Part shown: one piece after another, positions 10,037 through 18,287 of the stretch | Layout of the letters: each line of letters starts with the position of its first letter | Position numbering within the stretch: the first letter of the stretch is position 1 | Source: Sphingomonas kaistensis | GTDB taxonomy: Bacteria; Pseudomonadota; Alphaproteobacteria; Sphingomonadales; Sphingomonadaceae | Assembly: GCF_011927725.1 (NCBI RefSeq) | Contig: NZ_JAATJC010000001.1 | Span: 1-64,000, forward strand | Direction of reading: 5' to 3' | Length of the DNA stretch: 64,000 bases | Notes under the pieces: model-generated | What the model was told of the DNA's origin: nothing | What the model saw: only the letters and a program-made list of their open reading frames with translations | Databases searched by the model: none | Program-made: the position numbers and the translations under genes

Positions 10037-11137
10037 ATGGGCTTCCGCTGCGGCATAGTCGGCCTGCCGAACGTCGGCAAATCGACCCTCTTCAATGCGC
10101 TCACCGAGACGCAGGCGGCGCAGGCGGCCAATTATCCCTTCTGCACGATCGAGCCCAACGTCGGCCAGGTCGCGGTCCCCGACCCGCGCCTCGACAAGCT
10201 GGCGGAGATCGCCAAGTCGGCCAAGATCATCGCCACCCAGTTGGGCTTCGTCGACATTGCCGGTCTGGTGAAGGGCGCAAGCAAGGGCGAGGGCCTCGGC
10301 AACCAATTCCTCGGCAACATCCGCGAGGTGGACGCCATCGTCCACGTCCTGCGCTGTTTCGAGAATGACGACATCCAGCATGTCGCCAACAAGGTCGATC
10401 CGCTGGCCGACGCCGAGGTGGTCGAGACCGAGCTGCTGCTCGCCGACCTCGAAAGCCTCGAGAAGCGCGTCCCCAATCTCGTCAAGAAGGGCCAGCAGGG
10501 CGACAAGGAAAGCAAGATCGCGGCCTCGGTCCTGTCCCAGGCGCTCGACCTGCTGCGCGAGGGCAAGCCCGCGCGCCTGACGGAGCCCAAGGACGAGGAA
10601 GAAGCCCGGGTGTTCGCCCAGGCCCAGCTGATCACCGCCAAGCCGATCCTCTACGTCTGCAACGTCAACGAGGAGGATGCCGCCAACGGCAATGCCCTTT
10701 CCGAACAGGTATTCGCCAAGGCCAAGGCCGAGGGCGCCAATGCGGTGGTCGTCTCGGCGGCGATCGAATCCGAGCTGACGGGTATGGACGATGCCGACAA
10801 GCTCGAATTCCTGGCCGAGCTTGGCCTTACCGAAACCGGCCTCGCCCGCGTCATCCGCGCCGGCTACGACCTCCTCCACCTGATCACCTTCTTCACCGTC
10901 GGCCCCAAGGAAGCGCGGGCCTGGACGGTCGAGCGCGGCGCCAAGGCCCCGCAGGCGGCCGGCGCGATCCACTCCGACTTCGAGCGCGGCTTCATCCGCG
11001 CCGAAACCATCGCCTTCGACGATTATGTCGCGCTGGGCGGCGAAGCGGGCGCCCGCGACGCCGGCAAGCTCCGCCAGGAAGGCAAGGAATATGTCGTCGC
11101 CGACGGCGACGTGCTGCACTTCAAGTTCAACGTCTGA
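10037..11137 (+). CDS. ychF: Redox-regulated ribosome-binding ATPase YchF
   Basis: A 366-residue Obg-family P-loop ATPase that binds ribosomes. The G1 loop is G9-LPNVGKST-17; the switch/G3 region is FVDIAGLVKGASKGEGLGNQFL. The coiled-coil domain is near residues 125-200, and the TGS domain at the C-terminus ends with [13 protein letters not shown]. The ATG at 10037 matches the universal MGFRCGIVGLPNVGKS start. The last 178 nt are repeated, with changes and a frameshift, about 1.26 kb downstream (12213-12393). Confidence 0.96.
   Translation: MGFRCGIVGLPNVGKSTLFNALTETQAAQAANYPFCTIEPNVGQVAVPDPRLDKLAEIAKSAKIIATQLGFVDIAGLVKGASKGEGLGNQFLGNIREVDAIVHVLRCFENDDIQHVANKVDPLADAEVVETELLLADLESLEKRVPNLVKKGQQGDKESKIAASVLSQALDLLREGKPARLTEPKDEEEARVFAQAQLITAKPILYVCNVNEEDAANGNALSEQVFAKAKAEGANAVVVSAAIESELTGMDDADKLEFLAELGLTETGLARVIRAGYDLLHLITFFTVGPKEARAWTVERGAKAPQAAGAIHSDFERGFIRAETIAFDDYVALGGEAGARDAGKLRQEGKEYVVADGDVLHFKFNV
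10958..11135 (+). repeat. Direct repeat, copy 1: 3' end of ychF
   Basis: The last 178 nt of ychF recur at 12213-12391 in the same orientation with seven substitutions and one inserted T, roughly 96% identity by direct comparison. This copy keeps the gene intact. Confidence 0.95.
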
Positions 11138-11143
11138 GGCTTC

Positions 11144-11173
11144 GGCGGGTGCGGCCCGGTCGCCGCACCCGCC
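11144..11173 (+). terminator. Terminator-like hairpin after ychF
   Basis: GGCGGGTGCGG pairs with CCGCACCCGCC (11 bp, 8 nt loop) 6 bp after the ychF stop and just before the end of a convergent gene. It lacks a clear T-run, so it could serve either strand. Confidence 0.55.
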
Positions 11174-11180
11174 CTTCCGC

Positions 11181-11501
11181 TTACGGCAGGCCGATGTCTG
11201 CCAGCCACCAGATGATGGCGACCGTCAGCAGCGCCAGCGCCGCTAGGCCTAGCCGCTTGGTGACGCTCATCCTGAACAGGTGCGGGTTCTCCGCGCGATA
11301 ACGCTCGGCCTGGGTCCACGCCGCCTGGTTGGCGGACAGCAGGCCCATGTCGAGCGGCCCGGTCTGCACAAGTAGTTGCCCCACCTCGCGATTCTCGGCG
11401 GGGTCGAGCTTGGGATAGCGCATCAGCAGCTGTTCGAGGCGCGTGAGGGATTGAAGGTCGTCCGCCCAGCGGGCGCGACCTGCGTCGTCATGGGACGTCA
11501 T
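11181..11501 (-). CDS. Hypothetical protein with C-terminal membrane anchor
   Basis: A 106-residue protein that I do not recognise. It has a charged, probably helical region (residues ~10-75, with SLTRLEQLLMRYPKLDPAENREVGQLL) followed by one hydrophobic segment, LGLAALALLTVAIIWWLADIGLP, at the very C-terminus, so it looks like a tail-anchored inner-membrane protein. The ATG at 11501 is chosen because GGAG stands 6 nt upstream. It is the last of three minus-strand small genes lying between ychF and a broken copy of the ychF end. Confidence 0.65.
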   Translation of the reverse strand: MTSHDDAGRARWADDLQSLTRLEQLLMRYPKLDPAENREVGQLLVQTGPLDMGLLSANQAAWTQAERYRAENPHLFRMSVTKRLGLAALALLTVAIIWWLADIGLP

Positions 11502-11568
11502 GCATACTCCAGCGGCGCCGGGCGACATCGCCGCCCGGCGCCGGTCTAACGAATTGGGAAAGGCGCCG

Positions 11569-11736
11569 TCAGCGGCGGCGGCGGATCAGCCGCTCGAACC
11601 GCGTCCTGATCACCTGCTTGAGGCGCCGCAGCCGGAACACGCGAAGCGGGCTCGGCTGCTCCCTCCGAAGCTCGCCGGCAAGCGCGCGATCGATGTCATA
11701 GCTGAGCGTGGTCAGCCGCAGGGTCTGGGTCGACAT
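11569..11736 (-). CDS. Small basic protein, YdcH/DUF465-like
   Basis: A 55-codon gene starting with ATG at 11736, with GGAG 8 nt upstream. The product starts MSTQTLRLTTLSYDID and ends in an arginine run (RRRR). Its middle (ALAGELRR and LRVFRLRRLKQVIRTRF) recalls the small DUF465/YdcH family, whose core is a helical hairpin ending in LKRLKLAIKDR-like sequence, but the match is loose. Isoelectric point must be very high, so nucleic acid or membrane surface binding is possible. The function is unknown. Confidence 0.6.
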   Translation of the reverse strand: MSTQTLRLTTLSYDIDRALAGELRREQPSPLRVFRLRRLKQVIRTRFERLIRRRR

Positions 11737-11807
11737 GGCAAATCTCCATTGCTGCCGTCAGCACTCGGGGCTGCGGCAAGAACTGTTCGATGCGTGAAAA
11801 GGATCGA

Positions 11808-12158
11808 TCAGGCGGCTGGAGGGGCCCTGGCGCGATACGGCGCGCCGCCGGAGGTAGCGTCGAGACGCCGGGAGACTGTCGCCTGCTCACTGACGGGGAG
11901 AAGGACAAACGTCCTGACCTCGCGGGCAAGCGGCGGGAGGATGATCGGATCGGGTGCCTGCCGCTGACTCTTGATCGCCGCCCGGCCGCCGGTCGCCGCC
12001 GGGGCGAGGACGGCACGCTTGGTAAAGGCGGCGGCGCTGGGCTGGGCTTCGACCGGCACGGGCGCCAGGCTGGCACCCGTCAGGACCCCGTAGAACAGGG
12101 CTAGCAGCAGCGCGAGGCCGCGGTGCCGGGTCGTCCGCCTGGTGTCAGAAACGTCCAT
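11808..12158 (-). CDS. Hypothetical secreted or anchored protein
   Basis: A 116-residue product with a basic N-terminus (RRTTRHR) and a hydrophobic stretch, [19 protein letters not shown], ending at VEAQ, which looks like a signal peptide or signal anchor. The rest is short, proline/alanine/arginine-rich and without a recognised domain. AAGGGCAGGA precedes the ATG at 12158. It is the first gene of the small minus-strand trio downstream of ychF. The coding call rests on the start, the ribosome site and the signal sequence; the function is unknown. Confidence 0.5.
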   Translation of the reverse strand: MDVSDTRRTTRHRGLALLLALFYGVLTGASLAPVPVEAQPSAAAFTKRAVLAPAATGGRAAIKSQRQAPDPIILPPLAREVRTFVLLPVSEQATVSRRLDATSGGAPYRARAPPAA

Positions 12159-12212
12159 GATCCTGCCCTTCCATATGGTCCGGCAGGCGCGAACCGCAAC
12201 CCTGCACGGGCT

Positions 12213-12393
12213 GCCGGCGCGATCCACTCCGACTTCGAGCGCGGCTTCATCCGCGCAGAAACCATCGCCTTCGACGATTTATGTCGCGCTGGGCGGCGAA
12301 GCGGGCGCGCGCAACGCCGGCAAGCTGCGCCAGGAAACCAAGGAATATGTCGTCGCTGACGGCGACGTGCTGCACTTCAAGTTCAACGTCTAG
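12213..12393 (+). pseudogene. ychF: Truncated, frameshifted copy of the ychF 3' end
   Basis: This segment repeats the last 178 nt of ychF (10958-11135) through FKFNV, ending in TAG instead of TGA. One extra T (GATTTATG versus GATTATG) breaks the frame, and all of the ATPase domain is missing. Of seven substitutions, four are synonymous, while GAC to AAC and GGC to ACC change residues. That pattern suggests the copy came from a related functional ychF and did not arise from a very recent local duplication. An open frame from 12142 reads in through unrelated sequence and is unlikely to be a gene. Confidence 0.9.
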
Positions 12394-12472
12394 GCTGACC
12401 GCCCGGTAGGGCGAAGGATCGCCAGAATACGCGTACGGTGACGGGCTGGGTGGATGGTGGCATCATGCAGCC

Positions 12473-12838
12473 ATGACCAAGCACCAGATCAGCCCGATCC
12501 TGCCGTGCAATGACATCGAGCGGACCCAGGCCTTTAACGAGCGCCTGGGCTTCTCGGTCAGCGGCGGCGACGCCGGTTTCCGGATCATGACCGATGGCGC
12601 GAGCTGGCAAATCATCCTGCGCCCCGCAGAGGCCGGCTGGGTCATCCCCGAGCGCAATTCGCACGGGATGTTCCTGTTCTGCGAGGATGTCGATGCGGTT
12701 GCCGACCGAGTCCGTGACATCATCATCGAGAAGAGCGCTCCGCACCGCAAGCCGTGGGGCACGTACGAATTCGCGGTCGGTGATCCCGACGGGGTGCTGG
12801 TGCGGATCGGCCGCCCCGCGCGGGCCGGGGAAATCTAG
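12473..12838 (+). CDS. VOC-family protein (glyoxalase/bleomycin resistance-like)
   Basis: A 121-residue single-domain vicinal oxygen chelate protein. It starts ISPILPCNDIERTQAFNERLGFSV, typical of the first beta-alpha-beta unit, and ends with YEFAVGDPDGVLVRIGR, typical of the second unit. In bleomycin-resistance-like members such proteins bind drugs; others are dioxygenases or isomerases. Metal ligands are not all evident, so the specific role is open. It lies 79 bp after the ychF remnant and is convergent with apt. Confidence 0.8.
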   Translation: MTKHQISPILPCNDIERTQAFNERLGFSVSGGDAGFRIMTDGASWQIILRPAEAGWVIPERNSHGMFLFCEDVDAVADRVRDIIIEKSAPHRKPWGTYEFAVGDPDGVLVRIGRPARAGEI

Positions 12839-12859
12839 AATCCGGTAATCGTCGCTGGT

Positions 12860-13393
12860 TCAATGCCCCTCGAATGCGAGCAGGCTCTGAGTCTCGATCC
12901 CGTCGGCCTGAAGCCTTGCCGCGCCGCCCAGGTCCGGCAGGTCGATCAGGAAGCGCGCTCCGATCACCACCGCCCCGGCCCTGCGGACCAATCGGGCCGC
13001 CGCCAGCGCCGTCCCACCCGTCGCGATGAGGTCGTCGGCCAGCAGCACGGTGGCACCGGGCGCGCAGGCGTCGACATGCATGGTCAGCCGGTCGGTGCCA
13101 TATTCCAGCGCATAATCCTCGGCGATGGTGGCGCCCGGTAGCTTGCCGTCCTTGCGGATCAGCAGCAGCCCCGCTTCCAGCCTTAGCGCAAGCGCGGTCG
13201 CCACCACGAAGCCGCGCGCTTCCATGCCCGCGATGAGGTCAGGCCGCTCGGGCACCGTCGCCGCCAGCGCATCGATCGCGGCGGCGAAGCCTTCCGCGTG
13301 CAGCAGCAGGGTGGTGACGTCTCGGAACAGGATCCCGGGCTTGGGATGGTCGGGGATCGTGCGAACCAGCGCGCGCAGATCGTCTCGGGTCAT
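12860..13393 (-). CDS. apt: Adenine phosphoribosyltransferase
   Basis: A 177-residue type I phosphoribosyltransferase that turns adenine and PRPP into AMP for purine salvage. Motifs are IPDHPKPGILFRDVTTLL at the start, GMEARGF for base binding and VLLADDLIATGGTALA, the PRPP loop. The ATG at 13393 gives the normal Apt N-terminus and length. It lies downstream of the petABC terminator on the same strand. Confidence 0.95.
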   Translation of the reverse strand: MTRDDLRALVRTIPDHPKPGILFRDVTTLLLHAEGFAAAIDALAATVPERPDLIAGMEARGFVVATALALRLEAGLLLIRKDGKLPGATIAEDYALEYGTDRLTMHVDACAPGATVLLADDLIATGGTALAAARLVRRAGAVVIGARFLIDLPDLGGAARLQADGIETQSLLAFEGH

Positions 13394-13411
13394 GTGGCTT
13401 TGTCCCCAAAC

Positions 13412-13444
13412 AGAAAAGGCTCCCGTCCCTCGACGAGAGCCTTT
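13412..13444 (-). terminator. Intrinsic terminator of the petABC operon
   Basis: On the minus strand the stem AAAGGCTC/GAGCCTTT (8 bp), extended past one mismatch by CGTC/GACG with a 4 nt loop, is followed by TTTTCTG. It sits 27 bp after the petC stop and before apt. Confidence 0.8.
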
Positions 13445-13470
13445 CCGGTCGTTTGCCGTAATGGCGTCGC

Positions 13471-14415
13471 CTAGCCGGCGATGCCGCGGTCGGCCTTCTG
13501 CTCGTCCATCCGCTCGCGGAAGTCGGGATCGAGCGGACCGCGGATCGACACCTCGCGCTTCGCATTGGCCCAGATGTTGCGATACGAAAGGTAGGCGAGA
13601 ACCGTCGCGATCAGAAGGAAGATCACCACTGCCCAACCGGTGCGGTGGCGGTTCTCCAGGGTCGGCTCGGCCGTCCACACCAGGAACGCCGCGACGTCCT
13701 TGGCCATCTGGTCCTTGGTCGCCTTGGTTCCGTCGGCATAGGTCACCTGACCGTCCGACACGATTGGGGCCGGCATCGCGATGTTGAGGTTGGCGAAATA
13801 GGGGTTGAAATACAGCCCCGGCGGGGTTGCTGCTTCCGGGAATTCCTTGAGCAGTTCCTGCCCCTTGGAATTCTTGTACCCGGCCTGGTCGACGTAGCCG
13901 GTCAGCAGCGAATAGACGTAGTTAGCGCCGTCGTGACGGGCCTCGGTCATCAGGCTGAGGTCGGGCGGATAGGCATTGTTGTTGGCCGCGCGCGCCGCCG
14001 TCTCGTTCGGATAGGGCGACGGGAAGCGGTCGGACACCAGCGCCTTGCGGGTCGCCGCTTCACCCGTGTCCGGATTCACCGACGGCACCTCGATCGCCCA
14101 CTGGTTGGCGATCGCCTTCACTTCGGCTTCCGAATAGCCAAGGTCGGTCAGCTGGTAGAAGCTGACATACTTCAGGCTGTGGCAGGCCGAGCAGACTTCC
14201 TTGTAGACCTGGAAGCCGCGCTGCAGCTGCTGGCGGTCGAACTTGCCCGCCATGCCGTCCGAAGGAAGCTCCGCCTCGCGCGGGTCCTTGTGGAAGTAAT
14301 AATAAGCGGCGTGTTCCGGCGGGTTCCGGAAATAGTCGACGCCGTTGACGACGAGGCTGATCAGCAGGACGCCGACAAAGCCAAGCCCGACGAAGAAACC
14401 GATGATGCGGACCAT
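13471..14415 (-). CDS. petC: Cytochrome c1, ubiquinol-cytochrome c reductase
   Basis: A 314-residue heme protein of the bc1 complex that passes electrons from the Rieske protein to cytochrome c. An N-terminal hydrophobic export segment (residues ~4-25) is followed by the heme motif C75-SAC-H79, a probable axial methionine in IAMPAPI, and a C-terminal membrane anchor (TGWAVVIFLLIATVLAYLSY). It is the last gene of petABC, 16 bp after petB. The ATG at 14415 removes an implausible upstream leader. Confidence 0.95.
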   Translation of the reverse strand: MVRIIGFFVGLGFVGVLLISLVVNGVDYFRNPPEHAAYYYFHKDPREAELPSDGMAGKFDRQQLQRGFQVYKEVCSACHSLKYVSFYQLTDLGYSEAEVKAIANQWAIEVPSVNPDTGEAATRKALVSDRFPSPYPNETAARAANNNAYPPDLSLMTEARHDGANYVYSLLTGYVDQAGYKNSKGQELLKEFPEAATPPGLYFNPYFANLNIAMPAPIVSDGQVTYADGTKATKDQMAKDVAAFLVWTAEPTLENRHRTGWAVVIFLLIATVLAYLSYRNIWANAKREVSIRGPLDPDFRERMDEQKADRGIAG

Positions 14416-14431
14416 GGGTCTGTCTACTTTC

Positions 14432-15748
14432 TTATTCGGCCGGCTGAGCAGCGGTGGTCGGACCCGAGGGAGCAAGACCGTAAGGCCGGCTCTCCTTGGT
14501 TTCGCCATGCAGCACGCTCTCGGAGATGCTGTTGGGGAGCGGCCGCGGCTTCTCGAACTTCGAGACGAGCGGCAGGATGATCAGGAAGTGGGCGAAGTAG
14601 TAAGCCGCCGCGATCTGGCTGAGCGCGATGTACGGCTGCTCGGCCGGCATCACGCCGCAATAGCCCAGCAGAGCGATGTCGGCCACCAGCACCCAGAAGA
14701 ACACCCGGTAGACCGGACGATAGCTGGTCGAGCGGATCGGCGAGCGGTCCAGCCAGGTCAGGAAGAACAGCAGCAGGATCGAGCTGAACATCGCCAGCAC
14801 GCCCCACAGCTTGGCGGGCAGGATGAAGTCCACCGTGAAGGCGCGCAGGATCGCGTAGAACGGCCAGAAATACCATTCGGGAACGATGTGCGCCGGGGTC
14901 ACCAGCGGGTTGGCCTCGACGTAATTGTCGGGGTGGCCAAGGCTGTACGGGAAGAAGAACACCACCAGCGCGAAGATCAGCAGCGCGACGCCGATCCCGA
15001 AGCCGTCCTTGGCCGTGTAGAACGGGTGGAACGGCAGGGTGTCCTTCTCGTCCTTGACGTCGACGCCCGTCGGGTTCGACGAACCCGGGATGTGCAGCGC
15101 CCAGATCTTGAGGATGGTGACGCCCGCGATCACGAACGGCAGCAGGTAGTGGAGCGAGAAGAAGCGGGTCAGCGCGGCCTGGTCGGGCGCGAACCCGCCG
15201 AGGATGAAGACCCTGAGCGGCTCGCCGACCACCGGAATGGCCGAGAAGAAGCCGGTGATGACCTGCGCGCCCCAGTAGCTCATCTGGCCCCACGGCAGGA
15301 CGTAGCCCATGAAGGCGGTGGCCATCATCAGCAGGTAGATGACCAGGCCAAGCAGCCACACCATCTCGCGCGGTGCCTTGTAGGAACCGTAATAAAGGCC
15401 GCGGAAGATGTGGATGTAGACGATCGCGAAGAAGAAGCTCGCGCCGTTCTGGTGGACGTAGCGGAGGACCCAGCCCGCGTTAACGTCGCGCATGATCCGC
15501 TCGACGCTGTCGAACGCGCCGCCGGCATAGCTGTAATAATGCATCGCCAGCACGATGCCGGTGATGATCTGGATCATCAGCGCGAGGCCCGCGAGGACCC
15601 CGAAGTTCCAGAAATAGTTCAGGTTGCGCGGCACCGGATAACCGCCGCCGATGGCGCCATAAACCAGGCGCGGCAGCGGCAGGCGCTGGTCCATCCAGCG
15701 CATGAACGGCGAGGTGGGTTCGTAGGGCTTGGCCCAGGCAAAGCTCAT
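14432..15748 (-). CDS. petB: Cytochrome b, ubiquinol-cytochrome c reductase
   Basis: A 438-residue inner-membrane protein carrying both b hemes and the quinone sites of the bc1 complex. Helix histidines and surrounding motifs are seen in [41 protein letters not shown] and the PEWYFWPFY segment of the Qo site. About eight to nine transmembrane helices are present, which is standard length for the non-split form. It lies between petA and petC. The ATG at 15748 starts [11 protein letters not shown]. Confidence 0.96.
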   Translation of the reverse strand: MSFAWAKPYEPTSPFMRWMDQRLPLPRLVYGAIGGGYPVPRNLNYFWNFGVLAGLALMIQIITGIVLAMHYYSYAGGAFDSVERIMRDVNAGWVLRYVHQNGASFFFAIVYIHIFRGLYYGSYKAPREMVWLLGLVIYLLMMATAFMGYVLPWGQMSYWGAQVITGFFSAIPVVGEPLRVFILGGFAPDQAALTRFFSLHYLLPFVIAGVTILKIWALHIPGSSNPTGVDVKDEKDTLPFHPFYTAKDGFGIGVALLIFALVVFFFPYSLGHPDNYVEANPLVTPAHIVPEWYFWPFYAILRAFTVDFILPAKLWGVLAMFSSILLLFFLTWLDRSPIRSTSYRPVYRVFFWVLVADIALLGYCGVMPAEQPYIALSQIAAAYYFAHFLIILPLVSKFEKPRPLPNSISESVLHGETKESRPYGLAPSGPTTAAQPAE

Positions 15749-15759
15749 TGTGTCAGTCC

Positions 15760-16347
15760 TCAACCGATCCGGACAACGGTGTCGCTAGCAAATTCATAAT
15801 CGGGCACATGCAGGTTCAGCGGAGCCGGACCCTTACGAATGCGCGCGGCGGTGTCATAGTGCGACCCGTGGCACGGGCAGAAATAGCCGCCGAAATCACC
15901 CTTGGTTTCCCCCTCGCCGATGCCGAGCGGCACGCAGCCGAGGTGGGTGCAGACGCCGAGCGTGATCAGCCACTGGGCCTTGCCGGGCTTGGTGCGGTCG
16001 GCAAGGCTCTGCGGATCGCGCAGTTCGCTCAGCTGCACTGCATTGGCGGCCTGGATTTCGGCCGGCGTCAGCTGCTTGATGAACACCGGCTGCTTGCGCC
16101 AGCTGGTCTTGATCCCCTGGCCGGGCATGATCTTGGAAATGTCGACCTCGATCGACGACAGCGCGCGGACGTCGGCCGACGGAGCGGCCTGCATCAGCAA
16201 CGGCGCGATCGCGGTCACCGCACCGACGCCGGCGAAGCTCACCGCGGCGATGTTGATGAAATCGCGGCGGCGCACGCCCGGGTCGCCGGCTTCGGCCGCG
16301 CTTGGCTCGCCGGGCATCAGCGGCTGGGTTGTTTCGACGGTGGCCAT
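15760..16347 (-). CDS. petA: Ubiquinol-cytochrome c reductase Rieske iron-sulfur subunit
   Basis: A 195-residue Rieske protein. The N-terminus has a twin-arginine-like signal, [19 protein letters not shown], which also acts as membrane anchor in this family. The cluster boxes are CTHLGC and CPCHGS near the C-terminal half, giving two cysteine and two histidine ligands. It heads petABC; AAGGA is 9 nt before the ATG at 16347. petB starts 12 bp after its stop. The divergent gene is hemF. Confidence 0.96.
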   Translation of the reverse strand: MATVETTQPLMPGEPSAAEAGDPGVRRRDFINIAAVSFAGVGAVTAIAPLLMQAAPSADVRALSSIEVDISKIMPGQGIKTSWRKQPVFIKQLTPAEIQAANAVQLSELRDPQSLADRTKPGKAQWLITLGVCTHLGCVPLGIGEGETKGDFGGYFCPCHGSHYDTAARIRKGPAPLNLHVPDYEFASDTVVRIG

Positions 16348-16502
16348 CAACGGGTCCTTGAGCTCGCTTGTTCGCACCGGTCGGGTGCATGACGTGAGTC
16401 CCGCGCCGGTAAGGCGGAGCGGATGATCGCGCGCCTGATAGCGGGCCGTTCATCGCTCCTCAAGGGTCCATTGGTCGGTGAGGGCGCCGAAACGATCTTC
16501 CT

Positions 16503-16516
16503 TTGATCTCGATCAT
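16503..16516 (+). promoter_or_regulatory. FNR/FnrL-like box in the petA-hemF intergenic region
   Basis: TTGAT-CTCG-ATCAT matches the FNR consensus TTGAT-N4-ATCAA at nine of ten half-site positions. It ends 36 bp before the hemF start codon and 156 bp before the petA start, in a divergent promoter region. Oxygen-dependent control of heme or respiratory genes by FnrL is known in alphaproteobacteria; that it acts here is inference. Confidence 0.55.
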
Positions 16517-16552
16517 TGGCGTCCCACGCCCGAGCCGCTAGCCTCCCGGCCC

Positions 16553-17398
16553 ATGGAAGCACTCGACGAGCAACAATCCGCCGCCCGCGCCTGGTTCGAA
16601 AACCTGCGCACCCGTATCTGCGCCGAGTTCGAGGCGATCGAGCGCGAGGCGGGCTCGGACGCCTCCTTCGACTATCTGCCGTGGGACCGCGAGGATCCCT
16701 CGGGCGAGCCCGGCGGCGGCGGCGTCCGCGGGCTGATGAAGGGCAAGGTCTTCGAAAAGGTCGGGGTCAACGTCTCCACCGTCGGCGGCACCTTTTCCGA
16801 GGAATTCGCGAAATCGATCCCCGGCAGCGCCGAGAACGGCAATCGCTTCTTCGCCACCGGGATCAGCCTGGTTGCGCACATGGCCAATCCGCACGTGCCG
16901 GCCGTCCACATGAACACCCGGTTCCTGTGCACCGCACGGCGCTGGTTCGGCGGCGGGGCCGACCTCAATCCGGCGATTCCCTATCCCGAGGACACCGCCG
17001 CCTTCCATGCCGAACTCAAGGCGGCGTGCGACGCGCACGGCGCCGATTATTACGAACGCTATTCCAAATGGTGCGAGGAATATTTCTGGCTTCCCCACCG
17101 CAAGGTCGCGCGCGGAGTCGGCGGGATCTTCTACGACCGGCTGGAAGGCGACTTCGACGCCGCCTTCGCCTTTACCCGCGACGTCGGCGAGGCGTTTCTC
17201 GCCGCTTATCCGCCGATCGTCCGTCGCCGCATGGGGCAAGGCTGGAACGAGGCCGAGATGGACCGCCTGCTCGAATTTCGCGGCCGCTATGCCGAATTCA
17301 ACCTGCTCTACGACCGCGGCACGATCTTCGGGCTCAAGACCAACGGCAACGTCGACGCGATCCTGATGAGCCTCCCGCCGCTGGCGAAGTGGAGCTAG
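16553..17398 (+). CDS. hemF: Oxygen-dependent coproporphyrinogen III oxidase
   Basis: A 281-residue cytoplasmic enzyme that decarboxylates two propionates of coproporphyrinogen III to give protoporphyrinogen IX, using oxygen. Family stretches include GGGVRGLMKGKVFEKVGVNVSTV, HMNTRFL, WFGGGADLNPAIPY and the C-terminal YAEFNLLYDRGTIFGLKTNGNVDAILMSLPP. The ATG at 16553 gives the normal HemF length; an upstream extension has no conservation-like features. It lies next to petABC, which needs heme. Confidence 0.96.
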   Translation: MEALDEQQSAARAWFENLRTRICAEFEAIEREAGSDASFDYLPWDREDPSGEPGGGGVRGLMKGKVFEKVGVNVSTVGGTFSEEFAKSIPGSAENGNRFFATGISLVAHMANPHVPAVHMNTRFLCTARRWFGGGADLNPAIPYPEDTAAFHAELKAACDAHGADYYERYSKWCEEYFWLPHRKVARGVGGIFYDRLEGDFDAAFAFTRDVGEAFLAAYPPIVRRRMGQGWNEAEMDRLLEFRGRYAEFNLLYDRGTIFGLKTNGNVDAILMSLPPLAKWS

Positions 17399-17401
17399 GG
17401 C

Positions 17402-18205
17402 CTAGTCGCGCCCGGCGTCCGGCACCGACCTGACGAATCCCTCGCCGGCGGCCTGCGCGTAGAGGCGGCAAACAACCACCACGAACAGCACCGACACCAT
17501 TGCCGCAAGCCCCTGCTGGACCAGCGCCACCAGAAGGGCGCTAAGGTTGCCCGGAGCGATCGGGCCAAGGGCAAGGATCGCCACCGCCGACACCGCGCCG
17601 CCAAGCGCGCCGACCAGCAGCAGGGCGACCAGCAGAAGCAGCAGGATCACGCCCAGCAGCTTGAGGAAATGGCCGCGCGACAGCTGCCAGGCCGATCGCA
17701 GCAACGCTATTGGCCCCTCGCGGCGCTCGGCGCTGAGCGGAGTCAGGAACAGCAGCCGGATCAGGACGAACAGGCCGACCAGCATGATCAGAAGCACTGC
17801 ACCGGCCATCGCCGGCGGGACAGTGGCCGGGGTGAGATCGGTACCCTGCGTCATGCCGATCGTGGTCAGCACCAGCGCGAACGGCAGGATCGCCAGCAGC
17901 AAGGCGCCGAACAGCGCCGGCATCCGGCGAAAGGCCAGGGCCAGCGCGCCTCCGACGGTGGTCGATGGTCCAAGCGCGATACGGCTGATCGCGATCTGGC
18001 TGGTCAGGCTGAGCAAGGCGGCGACCAGGCCCAGCAGCGCGATCCACCACGGGGTCTCGTTGGTGCGCAGGTTGCTCGGAGCGATCGTTTCCAGGATTGC
18101 TCCCGGCAACACCGTCAGCGCCAGGGCCACGGCGAAAATCGCCTTGCCGTCGGCCCGGAAGACGCCCCTCGCCTCGTCCCACGCCTGACCGATCGACAGC
18201 TTCAT
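17402..18205 (-). CDS. Multi-pass membrane protein, resembles GPDPase-membrane-domain/YciC-type proteins
   Basis: A 267-residue polytopic membrane protein with about six hydrophobic segments. The pattern of an N-terminal amphipathic start (KLSIGQAWDEARGVFRADGKAIFAVALALTVLP), paired helices and an internal repeat of the type ALLRSAWQLSRGHFLKLLGVILLLLL resembles the glycerophosphoryl-diester-phosphodiesterase membrane domain and YciC families, whose function is not well known. It is convergent with hemF, only 3 bp apart, and divergent from lipB. Confidence 0.65.
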   Translation of the reverse strand: MKLSIGQAWDEARGVFRADGKAIFAVALALTVLPGAILETIAPSNLRTNETPWWIALLGLVAALLSLTSQIAISRIALGPSTTVGGALALAFRRMPALFGALLLAILPFALVLTTIGMTQGTDLTPATVPPAMAGAVLLIMLVGLFVLIRLLFLTPLSAERREGPIALLRSAWQLSRGHFLKLLGVILLLLLVALLLVGALGGAVSAVAILALGPIAPGNLSALLVALVQQGLAAMVSVLFVVVVCRLYAQAAGEGFVRSVPDAGRD

Positions 18206-18287
18206 CCCTGACCCACCCTGTTGTTGCATCGGCAAGATGTAGCCGCCCTCTTGCCCCTTGGCCACTTTTCATGGCTTGGAAGACGCC

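Noticed and set aside
12142..12393. Possible 83-residue gene ending in the YchF C-terminus
   Set aside because: The reading frame enters a frameshifted ychF remnant from unrelated sequence. It keeps no complete domain and has no ribosome site.
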